Below are positions 37,554 through 47,300 of a stretch of DNA of 64,000 nucleotides, one piece after another. Source of the DNA: an uncultured Oscillospiraceae bacterium (lineage in GTDB: Bacteria; Bacillota; Clostridia; Oscillospirales; Acutalibacteraceae); the NCBI GenBank assembly GCA_959601025.1, contig CAUGOD010000011.1, positions 1-64,000 of the forward strand, in the 5' to 3' direction. The translations under genes were made by a program, and so were the position numbers. Within the stretch, counting starts at the first letter, position 1, and the number at the start of each line of letters is the position of its first letter. The notes under the pieces are model-generated. The model was given only the letters and a program-made list of their open reading frames with translations, searched no databases and was not told where the DNA came from.

Positions 37554-37701
37554 GCTGCTGTCAATCCTTTCTCAAAATCATTCAAATTGATCCTGTCTTT
37601 TCTTACAAAAAGAAGTATGCCCGGCCAAATGCGGAATTTACCGAGATGGGGCTCTTTTCGCGTTTTTTCTGTCGCCTCTTTCGCGGCGACCAACGGAACT
37701 A

Positions 37702-37730
37702 TTGAAATCCGACGTTCTTCGCAGTATAAT
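37702..37730 (+). promoter_or_regulatory. Ferritin gene promoter
   Basis: TTGAAA (37702-37707), exactly 17 bp, TATAAT (37725-37730), 80 bp before the start codon. No clear Fur or PerR box is recognised. Confidence 0.8.
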
Positions 37731-37809
37731 TGAGTACATGCAGTATGCACGGGCTAACCCATGGAATATGAACGGCCCGTGCCACCCAAAAGAAAGGATG
37801 TTGATTTCC

Positions 37810-38322
37810 ATGCTGAGTCAAAAGGTAGCGGCGCTGCTGAATACGCAGGTGAACAAGGAGCTGTATTCGGCGTATCTGTATCTCGAATTTTCCAATTTTT
37901 ATGTAGAGCAGGGACTGAGCGGGTTTGCCAACTGGTACCGAATCCAGGCGCAGGAGGAACGGGATCACGCTCTCCTGATGCTTCAGTACCTCCAGAATAA
38001 CGGCGAGAAGGTTACGCTGGAAGCCATCGATAAGCCAAAAGCGGAGCTGAATGAAAACATGGACCCGCTGACGACCGGCCTGGCGCATGAACAGTATGTG
38101 ACCGGTCTGATTCATACGATCTACGAAGCGGCGTATGGGGAGAAGGACTTCCGCACCATGCAGTTCCTGGATTGGTTCGTTAAGGAGCAGGGCGAAGAGG
38201 AAACCAACGCCGGCGACCTGATCAAGAAAATGGAGCTGTTCGGCTCCGATCCCAAGGGCCTGTATATGCTGGATCAGGAGATGGGCGCCCGGGTATATAC
38301 CGCTCCTTCTCTAACGCTCTAA
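37810..38322 (+). CDS. ftnA: Ferritin
   Basis: Iron-storage ferritin of about 170 residues. Ferroxidase ligands are in place: Glu17 and Tyr24 (NKELYSAYLYL), Glu50 and His53 (QAQEERDHALL), with further Glu residues in EQGEEETNAGDL. The family start (MLSQKVAALLNTQ) fits the ATG at 37810; AAAGG lies about 12 bases upstream, and the longer frame covers promoter DNA. It stores iron as a ferric mineral and limits Fenton chemistry. It has its own strong promoter and terminator. Confidence 0.95.
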   Translation: MLSQKVAALLNTQVNKELYSAYLYLEFSNFYVEQGLSGFANWYRIQAQEERDHALLMLQYLQNNGEKVTLEAIDKPKAELNENMDPLTTGLAHEQYVTGLIHTIYEAAYGEKDFRTMQFLDWFVKEQGEEETNAGDLIKKMELFGSDPKGLYMLDQEMGARVYTAPSLTL

Positions 38323-38333
38323 TTCGGTTGTTG

Positions 38334-38373
38334 AAGAAACCGTCCCCGGTAAACGGGAACGGTTTCTTTTTTA
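38334..38373 (+). terminator. Ferritin terminator
   Basis: Stem AAGAAACCGT..CCCG/CGGG..ACGGTTTCTT with a short loop, then TTTTTT, 12 bp after the stop. Confidence 0.85.
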
Positions 38374-38419
38374 TCGGTCTTTGTCGGCTTTTCGGCCGTC
38401 TTAGAACAGGCTATTTCCC

Positions 38420-40657
38420 CTATTCCATGGTTTTCAGCGCCTGAGACAGCGGGATTTTTTCGATCTTCCGCATCTGGATTCCATGCACCACCAGATAACA
38501 GGCCGCCCCGATGCCGAGCATCGCCGGATAAATCCATGGGGCAACGTAATACGTCAGCCAGCCGGAAAAATCCTGCATCATCACATAGTAAATCCCGCGG
38601 ATGACCGTCTGGCAGAGAGGAACGGAAACCACAAGGGATACCCCCACAACGATAGCCGTCGCGGTGTTATAAAGCCGTCCCGCTTCCCGGTTCGTGTATC
38701 CAAGGATCTTCAGCATGGAAATAGAAAAAGCGTTTTTCTCGACGACCAGCTTTGCCAGCAGATAGATCATCAGAATATACAGGATTACGGCAAACCCGCC
38801 GAACATCGGGAAAATCAGCCCCATGGAATCCTCCAGCTGATCGGCAATAATGGTCAGGTCGTGCTCGGTAATGACGGAGGCGATATACGCCTCCTCAATA
38901 TCGGTCAGCCGGCTGTCGGTAAAATAACCGCTGAAATCGTCCGTTTCCTTGTCAAAGGCGGTATTGAACTCTTCCCGCGGCATAAAAACACAGAGAGCCG
39001 CCGGATAATGATAGCTGCCCGATACAGTGAAGGTATATTCCTCCTCCCCGAATTTCTGATGCAGCGTAATGCGGTCGCCAACCCTGACTCCGTATTTCTC
39101 CATGAAGCCGTCGGAAAGGAGAACGCCGTCTTCCGAAAACGTCATATCGGTTAAGTATTTTGAATCCGGTGAGACACCGTAAACGGTAATTTCCTCATCG
39201 TGGTCGTTCCGCAGGGCGGTGACGGCGTATTTTTCCGCGCCTTCCGTTCGGGTTTCCATCGGCGCTTTCAGAAGATACTGATACGCGGATGCTTCGGAGT
39301 TCACCACTTCCGATTTGAAATTCCGGAGGAGCGGCGAAAACAAAAGCCCGAACATCAGCAGCACGCTGGCGAAAAAAATCCCTGCGAACATGGTCGCGAA
39401 AGCCGGCAGATTCTGAAGGATCACGCGTATGCGAAACCGGGAAAGGAAGGTCCCTCTCGACAGGCGCACAACCTTTTTCTTTTGCCGCTTTTTCAGTTCA
39501 TGGCGCAAAAACTGGAGCGGCGGCAGGGACAGCGAAACGGACAGTACCAGCAGGTTCACCGACAGAACAATCCCGCACGGAACGAGCGTGGTCAGCAAAA
39601 ACGCCTCGGCGTTCCAAATCGTCGTATACGTCGGCAGCGAATAGCTATGGTAATACATGCCGACGATCACGTTTTTCATTGCGGTATATCCCAGAATATT
39701 GCCAACAACCGCCGCTGCCAGCGTAATCAGCATGGGCATGGCCAGATAGTGCCGGAGAAGCTCCCCCTTTGTATACCCGGAAGCACGAAGCGTACCGATA
39801 ACAGAAGCCTCCTGTTCAATGGAGCCGCGGGTGGTAACGGCAAAAATGAAAGCCAGCACCACCATGACGATATAGAGCAGCCACTGGATCATCACCTTGT
39901 CGCCGCCCATATCGTCGCCGGTAAACATAATCGCCTGGTTATCGGGACGGGCGACGAAATTGGTGAGCACGGCAGTTTCGGCGATGGTTTTCAGCAGCTC
40001 GTCCGCCTTTTCCTCCTGCTCCGGCTCGGATAAGCTCTGGTCGTCATTGCGCCAGGCGTAACAGTAATGCAGTCCGGATTCTCCCAGCTCTTCAAAAGCT
40101 CCTTCGGTGACCAGCGCCACGGTGAATTTATTGGCGTCGAACATCATATCCGTGTTGTTTTTGAACAGGGCGCTGTAATCGGACAGCGCCACCAGGCCGC
40201 AGATAGTCCATTCCCGGTCGCTCAAGTTCAGCGTATCGCCGACGGACAGGCCGTTGTTCTCGGCGTACAAGCGGTCTATGGCGATATCGCTTTCCAATTC
40301 CGGCAGGCGGCCGCTCATCAGGTCCGCACGATTGACCTCACCACGGGGCTTGTACACCCGTACGGTATGCTCTTCTTCGCTTTCCTTGTCTTTATAAAAG
40401 AGCTCGTAAACAGATACCCCTTTCTTATCCAGCGCCTTCAAGGTCGCTTGCTCCGCCTGAGAGGCCAGGGTGAAATGCCCGTTTTCAACGGCATAGGCGG
40501 TAAAGCTGTCGTCGTAGGCTCGTTTCATGCTGCCGTCAGCCACCAGAAAACCGGAGCAGAAGCCGATGGTCAGAGTGAGGAATAAAAATAGGGCGACCGC
40601 TTTGCCGATATCCGTCCTCAGCTCCCTCGGCAGGCGTTTATACAACGGATTTTTCAC
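38420..40657 (-). CDS. FtsX-like ABC transporter permease
   Basis: A 745-residue permease of the MacB/FtsX superfamily. It has an N-terminal helix (KAVALFLFLTLTIGFCSG), a large extracytoplasmic domain (about 45-255), three helices, a second outer domain, and three C-terminal helices ending with KIEKIPLSQALK, a typical FtsX tail. It overlaps functionally with the ATPase gene 12 bp upstream. Such pairs export peptides, antibiotics or lipids, or act in mechanotransmission; the substrate cannot be inferred. Confidence 0.9.
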   Translation of the reverse strand: MKNPLYKRLPRELRTDIGKAVALFLFLTLTIGFCSGFLVADGSMKRAYDDSFTAYAVENGHFTLASQAEQATLKALDKKGVSVYELFYKDKESEEEHTVRVYKPRGEVNRADLMSGRLPELESDIAIDRLYAENNGLSVGDTLNLSDREWTICGLVALSDYSALFKNNTDMMFDANKFTVALVTEGAFEELGESGLHYCYAWRNDDQSLSEPEQEEKADELLKTIAETAVLTNFVARPDNQAIMFTGDDMGGDKVMIQWLLYIVMVVLAFIFAVTTRGSIEQEASVIGTLRASGYTKGELLRHYLAMPMLITLAAAVVGNILGYTAMKNVIVGMYYHSYSLPTYTTIWNAEAFLLTTLVPCGIVLSVNLLVLSVSLSLPPLQFLRHELKKRQKKKVVRLSRGTFLSRFRIRVILQNLPAFATMFAGIFFASVLLMFGLLFSPLLRNFKSEVVNSEASAYQYLLKAPMETRTEGAEKYAVTALRNDHDEEITVYGVSPDSKYLTDMTFSEDGVLLSDGFMEKYGVRVGDRITLHQKFGEEEYTFTVSGSYHYPAALCVFMPREEFNTAFDKETDDFSGYFTDSRLTDIEEAYIASVITEHDLTIIADQLEDSMGLIFPMFGGFAVILYILMIYLLAKLVVEKNAFSISMLKILGYTNREAGRLYNTATAIVVGVSLVVSVPLCQTVIRGIYYVMMQDFSGWLTYYVAPWIYPAMLGIGAACYLVVHGIQMRKIEKIPLSQALKTME

Positions 40658-40669
40658 AAAAACGCCCCC

Positions 40670-41368
40670 TCACCATTCCAGGTCGGCTGCCGGAATTTTT
40701 TCCGTGTTCCGGATATCGTGACGGATGCCGCCGTCCCGCAGCTTGACCACCTGATCCGCCATCTGCCGAATGGCGTCGTTGTGGGTGACCAGGATGACCG
40801 TGTTGCCGTACTGACGGTTGACGTCCTCGATCAGCTTTAGGATTTCCTTGGAGGTTTGGTAATCCAGCGCGCCGGTTGGCTCGTCGCACAGCAGAATATC
40901 CGGGTTTTTGACGATGGCCCGTCCGATGGCGGTGCGCTGCTGCTGCCCTCCCGAAAGCTGGCTGGGGATTTTATCCCTGTGCTCCCACAGCCCCAGCGTT
41001 TTCAGCAGGTCGTCCAGCGGCAACGGCCGGTCGCTGAGATAAGCGCCGACCTCGACGTTTTCCTTTACCGTCAAATTGGGAATCAGATTGTAGGACTGAA
41101 AAACATAGCCGAGATGTTTCCGGCGGTAAAGGGATAGTTGCTTTTCGTTCATCCCTTCCATCCGTTCGCCGCCTATGCCAATCGATCCGCTGTCGGCGGT
41201 CTCAATACCGCCGATAATGTTAAGCAGGGTGGATTTTCCGGAACCGGAGGGACCGAGCAGCACACAGATATGCCCTTTTTCCACCGCGCAGGTGATGCCC
41301 TTCAGCACTTCGGAGCGGCTCTCGCCGTCCCCAAAGGATTTCCGGATATTCTCAAGCTCAAGATACAT
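40670..41368 (-). CDS. ABC transporter ATP-binding protein (MacB/LolD type)
   Basis: A 232-residue ATPase with Walker A GPSGSGKST, Q-loop YVFQSYNLIPNLTV, signature LSGGQQQR, Walker B ILLCDEPTGALD and H-loop VTHN. The Asp-Glu-Pro-Thr-Gly-Ala-Leu-Asp form is typical for FtsX-type exporters, and the permease gene follows directly. Its start is about 50 bp from the HMA-protein stop, so the HMA gene may share the transcript. Confidence 0.95.
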   Translation of the reverse strand: MYLELENIRKSFGDGESRSEVLKGITCAVEKGHICVLLGPSGSGKSTLLNIIGGIETADSGSIGIGGERMEGMNEKQLSLYRRKHLGYVFQSYNLIPNLTVKENVEVGAYLSDRPLPLDDLLKTLGLWEHRDKIPSQLSGGQQQRTAIGRAIVKNPDILLCDEPTGALDYQTSKEILKLIEDVNRQYGNTVILVTHNDAIRQMADQVVKLRDGGIRHDIRNTEKIPAADLEW

Positions 41369-41416
41369 GATTGTTTCCTTCTTTCCCTCACTTTTCCCGT
41401 GCGATTGTTGTATTTT

Positions 41417-41680
41417 TTATCTTCGAAACAGCGAAAAGCCCTTTTTCTCATAGGACTCAACCTGAAGCGAAAGAACGCGATACCCCGTTTCCTCAACGAC
41501 CTCCTTCAGCTTATCCAGGCTCTCTTCCGTCATCTCCTGTTCCGTAAGGAGCACCGTTTGGCCCGCGCTGTGGGAGGAAGTAACCTTTTTCACCCGAAAA
41601 GCATTCCTGACCGCTTCGTTGACATGCGCCTCACACATTCCACATTGCATACCGTCTACCTGCATAGTAATCTTCCACAT
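41417..41680 (-). CDS. Heavy-metal-associated (HMA) domain protein
   Basis: An 87-residue stand-alone HMA fold: TMQVDGMQCGMCEAHVNEAV carries the metal-binding Cys-x-x-Cys. The later part (EESLDKLKEVVEETGYRV) matches the family. These proteins bind Cu(I) or other soft metals as chaperones. GGAGG five bases before the ATG at 41680 sets the start. It lies divergent from a DtxR-family regulator, with several inverted repeats between them. Confidence 0.88.
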   Translation of the reverse strand: MWKITMQVDGMQCGMCEAHVNEAVRNAFRVKKVTSSHSAGQTVLLTEQEMTEESLDKLKEVVEETGYRVLSLQVESYEKKGFSLFRR

Positions 41681-41782
41681 AGCAACCTCCATTTCGCCGC
41701 TTGCAGCATCCGCACGAATAATGGAACCTCGCACCGTACGACGCGAATGGCCGGCAGCTTCCGCGGCACGATTTATTCGATC

Positions 41783-41848
41783 GGTTAGCCAACGCTAACC
41801 TTCTGCCAAAATATAATGGATACCTTCCGCAACAGTGATTAGTATCCA
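41783..41848. promoter_or_regulatory. Inverted repeats upstream of the HMA gene (possible metalloregulator sites)
   Basis: GGTTAGC/GCTAACC (41783-41789 and 41794-41800, 4-bp gap) resembles half-sites of DtxR boxes, though the spacing differs. A second repeat TGGATAC/GTATCCA (41817-41823, 41842-41848) has an 18-bp gap. Both lie between the HMA gene and the DtxR-family gene. They may be operators; no clear -35/-10 pair was seen. Confidence 0.4.
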
Positions 41849-41952
41849 CTAACTCTTTTGCCGCTGTCAGTATACGCTTCCTCCTCCGTTTTGTCAAGAG
41901 GCCCGCTTCCGTTCAAAACGATGGGCGCTTCCTCAGGGAAACCACGTTTTTC

Positions 41953-42013
41953 TTGATATAGAGGAAGCGTTTGTGTTATACTATAAAAATAATAACAGCA
42001 TAATAGTATAACA
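41953..42013 (+). promoter_or_regulatory. Promoter and probable operator of the DtxR-family gene
   Basis: TTGATA (41953-41958), 18 bp, TATACT (41977-41982). An 11-bp perfect inverted repeat (41974-41984 with 42003-42013, 18-bp gap) covers the -10 and start region, as expected for autoregulation. The gene-free stretch 41681-42127 otherwise holds only the repeats listed separately. Confidence 0.65.
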
Positions 42014-42127
42014 GTGGAAAATCCCCAGAGGCGTTTTTTAATTGCGCCGGCGGCAGAAAGCCCAACTCCGGCAGGGCGATGCCATTGCAGTATAAGAAGA
42101 TAAGACAACGAAAGGCGGAACGGCATT

Positions 42128-42493
42128 ATGCGGATTCAGGAATCTGCTGAAAACTATTTGGAGACCATCCTTATTCTCAAAAATCGTCTCGGGCAGGTTC
42201 GCTCGATCGATATTGTGAATGAAATGGCCTTTTCCAAACCCAGCGTCAGTGTGGCGATGAAAAACCTGCGCATTAACGGATACATCGAAATGGACAAGAA
42301 TGGAAATATCGAACTGCTGGAGAAAGGCCGCGCGATCGCGGAAAAGATTTACGAGCGGCATACCATGCTGACTGACTGGCTGACTGTCCTGGGCGTCGAT
42401 CCCCAGACAGCGGCGGAGGACGCCTGCCGTATTGAGCACGTAATCAGCGAGGAGACCTTTAAGGCGCTCAAAGCGCACGCTGCGAGAAAATAG
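42128..42493 (+). CDS. DtxR/MntR-family metal-dependent regulator
   Basis: A short 121-residue member with an N-terminal winged helix-turn-helix (QESAENYLETILILKNRLG, then RSIDIVNEMAFSKPSVSVAM) and a helical dimerisation/metal domain (YERHTMLTDWLTVLGVD, CRIEHVISEETF). His and Glu positions match the MntR metal site, but the first ligand (Asp8 in MntR) appears as Asn. There is no SH3-like C-terminal domain. It probably senses manganese or iron and may control the divergent HMA gene and itself. Confidence 0.85.
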   Translation: MRIQESAENYLETILILKNRLGQVRSIDIVNEMAFSKPSVSVAMKNLRINGYIEMDKNGNIELLEKGRAIAEKIYERHTMLTDWLTVLGVDPQTAAEDACRIEHVISEETFKALKAHAARK

Positions 42494-42560
42494 AGAGAAT
42501 TTCGATAAATGGGCCGGAAAGCGGCCAGACATCTGCTTTCCGTTTTGCCCAAGCTCCGGC

Positions 42561-42601
42561 AAAAAACACGGCAGCCGCCTATTGCGGCTGCCGTGTTTTT
42601 T
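42561..42601 (+). terminator. Terminator downstream of the DtxR-family gene
   Basis: A perfect 18-bp stem (42561-42578 with 42584-42601) with A and T ends and a 5-base loop. Confidence 0.85.
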
Positions 42602-42648
42602 CAATATTAGCATATACTACTCTCTTACATGATCAGCATTGCATCTGG

Positions 42649-42688
42649 AAAAAACGAGCGGTGCAGGGATACTTTCCCTGTACCGCTT
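42649..42688 (-). terminator. Terminator of the Wadjet operon
   Basis: Leftward, AGCGGTACAGGGA and TCCCTGCACCGCT pair around a short loop and are followed by CGTTTTTT. It is the first terminator after the small gene that trails jetD. The rest of 42494-42848 shows nothing else. Confidence 0.75.
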
Positions 42689-42848
42689 TTCTGTATAATT
42701 ATAATAGCAGACTTCTTCTGGAAAGTAAATACTATACCATAACACAAATCATGTTCTGTTTCTTCGGATTGAGCTTTAATGGTGGGGAACCAGGCTCTCA
42801 GTTTTAACAAGTTTTACAATCCATTTGCATCAAGTCAGATACCTGATA

Positions 42849-43055
42849 CTATGCTTTATAATATTCCTTTTCCGCTTGTTGTATCGTGTAGTTCTCGAAT
42901 GCCACATTTACGGCTTCAAGAAGGTTTCTGCTTTCTTGCTTGGTGTACCCAAGATTTTTACACGCCAAAAGTACATATCCACAGCAGGCGGCATTTGACC
43001 ATGTGTCATTCCCAAGCAATGCCGAAATCGTATTTAGCCCTTGTCCCTCTTGCAT
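42849..43055 (-). CDS. Small protein of unknown function at the end of the Wadjet operon
   Basis: A 68-residue protein starting at the ATG at 43055, which is preceded by AAGGGGATATAAGT. It has a central Cys pair (SNAACCGYVLLACKNLGYTK) and a predicted helical C-terminus (LLEAVNVAFENYTIQQAEKE). I do not recognise the family. It begins 53 bp after the jetD stop in the same direction, and the operon terminator comes only after it, so it is probably co-transcribed with jetABCD. It could be an accessory factor or an unrelated passenger. Confidence 0.65.
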   Translation of the reverse strand: MQEGQGLNTISALLGNDTWSNAACCGYVLLACKNLGYTKQESRNLLEAVNVAFENYTIQQAEKEYYKA

Positions 43056-43108
43056 ACTTATATCCCCTTTTTGTGGAATGATATAAGTATATGCAACCTT
43101 TTGGACAA

Positions 43109-44353
43109 TTATTTCAGTAGCGCCTCCTGTTCTAACCGTACACAACGTTCCAGCATATAGGCGAGGCACTCCGAACAGTCTTTCAGCTCGGCCCTTGCTG
43201 TCAATTCCTGCAATTTATGCGAATACTCAAGCGAGAAGGATGTTGTAAACGCCGCAAATGTGACTAACTCTTGCTTATTCATTCGGTGAGGCCGTATGCT
43301 GGCGCTAATTTCGCGGCGAAGTCTTGCAAGCATACTGAATCCTCCGTAATCAATATCGCCCCAATGATACCACGGTAACTCTTCAGATGCGTGTGCAACG
43401 GCTTGCAGAAATATTTTCTTGGATGGACTGTACTGGCCTCCGTGATAGATAACGAGTTCATCAGACTGGCGATGTTTACTGATATAGTCAAAATAATTTG
43501 CTTTATTTTCGATAGATAAAATACATCGCACTCCTTTTGAAAGTGTAATCTGCGCCGCTGCCATGTCTTGTCCATAAACAGTGCTGCCGCCACTTAGATT
43601 TGAGAAATCCAGACTTTTCCCATCTGAAAAGTTAAGAGAGAGTGGCCCACAGAACTCGAATTGCTCTGGGTATTTTACAATACCAATTAGATTCAATAGC
43701 TGTTCATCTGTAGTTTGGTCATCGCAGTCCAAATACTTTTTCAGAATGCGCAGCAACCGCGCCTCGACAACTCGCTCAAAATGCTTACTGTCACCAAAGC
43801 AGCGAACAGAGAACACTCGTTTCAATAGCTCGTTATCCTTGTTGGCGTCTATATACTGCAATGCTTGTAGCAATGAGTTTCGATCCTGTACATTTTCAGG
43901 AATCAATGCATGGATTTTCCGCTTTTGCTGGATATATCCACAGATATCTTGTAAAAAGTCTTTTATCCATTGCGATTGAATAGATTCCATACACTCCGCC
44001 AACTCGGCTTCAACATTAGAAAGAAAATCATTTTGTGGTTGCCTATGTGCAAAACGATAGGCATTTTGCAATTCCTCCATATTCAGCCAAACTTTTGACA
44101 GGATATGGCTTTCTTCGCCCTTCATCCATTCAAAACGGATGAACCCTTTTTGTGCCAATGCCTGTACACATTCATTGATGTGGATGCGCCGCTCACTGTT
44201 TTCAATGTCGTAATCCGAGAACTCGCATTTCCCGTTTTCATACAGCTTCAATAGAATCCTTTTTGTTGGTGTTGTAGCTGTGCGAAAAAAGCTACTGCGC
44301 TCATATTTGTTCAGAAGTGCCGTGATAAGCTTTTGTTCCATCTCATCATTCAT
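43109..44353 (-). CDS. jetD: Wadjet system nuclease subunit JetD
   Basis: JetD is the Toprim-type nuclease that cuts circular DNA after JetABC loop extrusion. At about 414 residues it has an N-terminal winged-helix region and a C-terminal Toprim-like domain, with CILSIENKANYFDYI (acidic first motif) and YHWGDIDYGGFSMLARL (Asp-x-Asp metal motif). The ATG at 44353 overlaps the jetC end by 8 bases and has GGAG ten bases upstream. It belongs to the DUF2220/DUF2399-type group. Confidence 0.9.
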   Translation of the reverse strand: MNDEMEQKLITALLNKYERSSFFRTATTPTKRILLKLYENGKCEFSDYDIENSERRIHINECVQALAQKGFIRFEWMKGEESHILSKVWLNMEELQNAYRFAHRQPQNDFLSNVEAELAECMESIQSQWIKDFLQDICGYIQQKRKIHALIPENVQDRNSLLQALQYIDANKDNELLKRVFSVRCFGDSKHFERVVEARLLRILKKYLDCDDQTTDEQLLNLIGIVKYPEQFEFCGPLSLNFSDGKSLDFSNLSGGSTVYGQDMAAAQITLSKGVRCILSIENKANYFDYISKHRQSDELVIYHGGQYSPSKKIFLQAVAHASEELPWYHWGDIDYGGFSMLARLRREISASIRPHRMNKQELVTFAAFTTSFSLEYSHKLQELTARAELKDCSECLAYMLERCVRLEQEALLK

Positions 44354-47300
44354 TTTCAAGCCACTCCGATTTTCTGGGATCGAACGCCTTGACACAGGTA
44401 TGTCTCCCTTCTCTTAGCACACAGAGGTTTCGGTCTACCAATATACCAATATCACCGACTTTTTCGGTGGGTGCAGAGAGAATGACCTGAAAATGGAACT
44501 GACGCAACAGCTGTACACTGCGGATAATTCGCTCTCCATCCATCTTGGAAAAAGCTTCATCAAATATGATAAGTCGGGCCGTATTTTGTGTTTTATCTCG
44601 TCCACTGCGGTATAGTTGAGCGAAAGAGGCCAGCACTGCAACATAGAACGGGGTCTGTGTTTCACCGCCGGATTTTTTGCCCATTGTCTTGGACAGACGC
44701 TGAGATTCGCCCTCTCGATTCACTGATTCCAAATCAAAAGTAAGATAGGTTCTAAAGTCTGTGAACATTTGAACTCGCTTGTCATAATCACTCTTTCCAT
44801 GCGCTTTTCCATCGCCGTCCTCATTGGTGATAATTGCAAAAAGCTCGGCAATTTCATCCTTATATTTCATATTAAACTGCTCTGAAAAGAGATTATAACC
44901 ACCTTCCATTTTCATAGGATCGACAAGCATATCATAATAGCGCTTATATTCCGGTCTTGGAATGATTTTGAAACGGAAGCTTTCTTCACCAAAAAAGCTG
45001 CCCTTAATCGCTGCGTTGAGCCCCTTGATCTGCGTATCCGCATCCCTGATGTTATTTTCCAAGCGGCTCAAAAAATCCTCGCGAAATTGCTCGAAGGCTT
45101 TTTTGCGCGTATCCTCAATGCGTGCTAAATATTCCGGCAGCTTATTTTCAGAGAGCTCTAACCACGCATTATCATAAGCGTCATTTTCCTCTGCCTTTGT
45201 ATCGTACCCCATGATGTATTTGCGATTGTAGTCCTGACGATATTCAACCAAATTACTCCACGAAAAATTTTTGGCGTTTGTTGAACGGGATAATTCGCGC
45301 GGAAACGCTCTGTAGATATCTTCCGCACTTTGTCTGGTGGAAAGTTCCCGCTGGTACCGTGATCCACCTGTGGTTTCCACCCACTCAGAATCATACTTTT
45401 GTGCAATGAGTTGTTGTAATGTCTGAATCTCGTCATTCAGGTTTGGAATGGTTTCCTCTTGGCATACGCGCAAATGTTCCTCTAAGGCTCCTTGTTCTTT
45501 ATTCTTTGCTCTCAAATCTGCTTCAAGGCCTCTAATGGCGCCATCCAATTGGTTTAGATGATTTTTGAGCGCATCAATGGCACTGGTATCAATCGCCGCA
45601 AGGCTGGTACGCAATCTCGAGACATCTTGTTCTAGTTCAGGAATGGTTTGCTTCTCTTTCGCGTATACCACTGCTTGCTGGATATCGCTTTCTCCGGGCA
45701 CAGGAAGTTTGCTACACAAATCAAAACCGGCTTTTGCAGTGGCGCAGACAGAAATTTGATTGGTGAGCACAGCAAGCTCAGCTTTAACAGCATCAAGCCG
45801 CCTGCGAATTGCGCTCTGTCCAATGGCGGGCTTTGCCCAGCGTTCCGGATTCATAGCCCTCACAACATAGTTTTGATACAGCATTCCATCATCGGTAACA
45901 GCCGTGTTAAAATGACGCAGATCGTTCACCGTTTCGCATTTATGTACCCAGCCTAAAGTGAAATTCAAAAATACCCTTACATCCGAATTGGAGGTTTGTA
46001 TTTCCTCCGCAAGGCTGCCCGGGTCAGTAGACGGGTTTTTACGGCGCAGTTTTTCAATATCAACAATACCGGTGCCATATAGTTTACGGTCACGTTTCAT
46101 CGCGTCGAAAACACGCAAAGCATCCCTGAAATACTGGTCAGGAACAATAATATAGTATTTCTGTGTAATTAAATAGCCTTCAATGACATTACGCCAACGG
46201 TCGTTTTCAATCTCGGCTGCTTCCGCCACTATAACTACCTTTACCTCTCGCTTTGCGAGAGTGCGGAGTCGTGAAGCAATTGCAGCTTTCAAATCCAAGG
46301 CATCCCGCGGGAATTGATAGATTCCGCTTTCCAAGGATTTTTGTTCCTGCTGCAAAGCACTTCGCCTGGCAGACAATCTCTGCTGTTCGTCAACAATGCG
46401 CGAACTAAGCTCGATGATATGTTTACTGAGTTCCTGCACAAGGTCTGATAACTCTCGAATCCCATTTTCCCCAGCAGAAAGGACGGCTGTATCGTCAATA
46501 GTTGCCAAGCGTTCCGCTTGCTTCAAAAAATCCGCACTTTCCTCGCAGATGTCACGAATCTGTGAATAGAGCAGCGCATCTAAACTGCTTGCTTCAAGAG
46601 ATGCCAACTTCTCTGACATACCGGTTACACATCGATTCCAGTTCGTAACATATTGGGACAACCGGGCAATTGATTTCTCAAATTCCATGAGAATGCGGTT
46701 TATTTGAGCCTCTTTTGCATCAATTTCTGATTGCAACTGCTTAATGGCTTGTTCTGTTTCATCGTTAATCAGTCTTGCACGCAGCTGATTGCTCTCATCT
46801 CGCATCTGTGAAAGACGGCTGCTTTGAGCCGCAATGTTTGTTTCGATATCTTGAAGTTCGGCAAGCTGTTCATCCACATGTTTCTGTGTCTTTTCCAGTT
46901 CGGATACTTTTATATCCTGCTGTGCACGATCAATCAGATAAGCATAGAGCTGTTCGTCCTGTTTTGCGCGCAGGAACGAACTATGCTCTGTCATGATTCG
47001 CTCCAATTGGGCAATTTTCTCTTTTAGGACATTCGCTTCTTCTTCCAAACGTTTATAGCTGCGGATGTTTTCCTGCATTTGACTGATATCCACCGTTTGC
47101 TGTGTATCACATACAAACTCCGAAATAAAATCCTGAATATCAACATTGGGATTAAAAGAAACCGCTTTTTTCAGCAAAGAGCCAAACCGATCACGCAATC
47201 CGCCCATTTTACCGTAAAATGCCGTGCGAAATTCACGCCCTACATCGGTGGTTCTATGACTTGGATATTTCTCTTTTAAAAATTCCCGTAGCTTTCGAAT

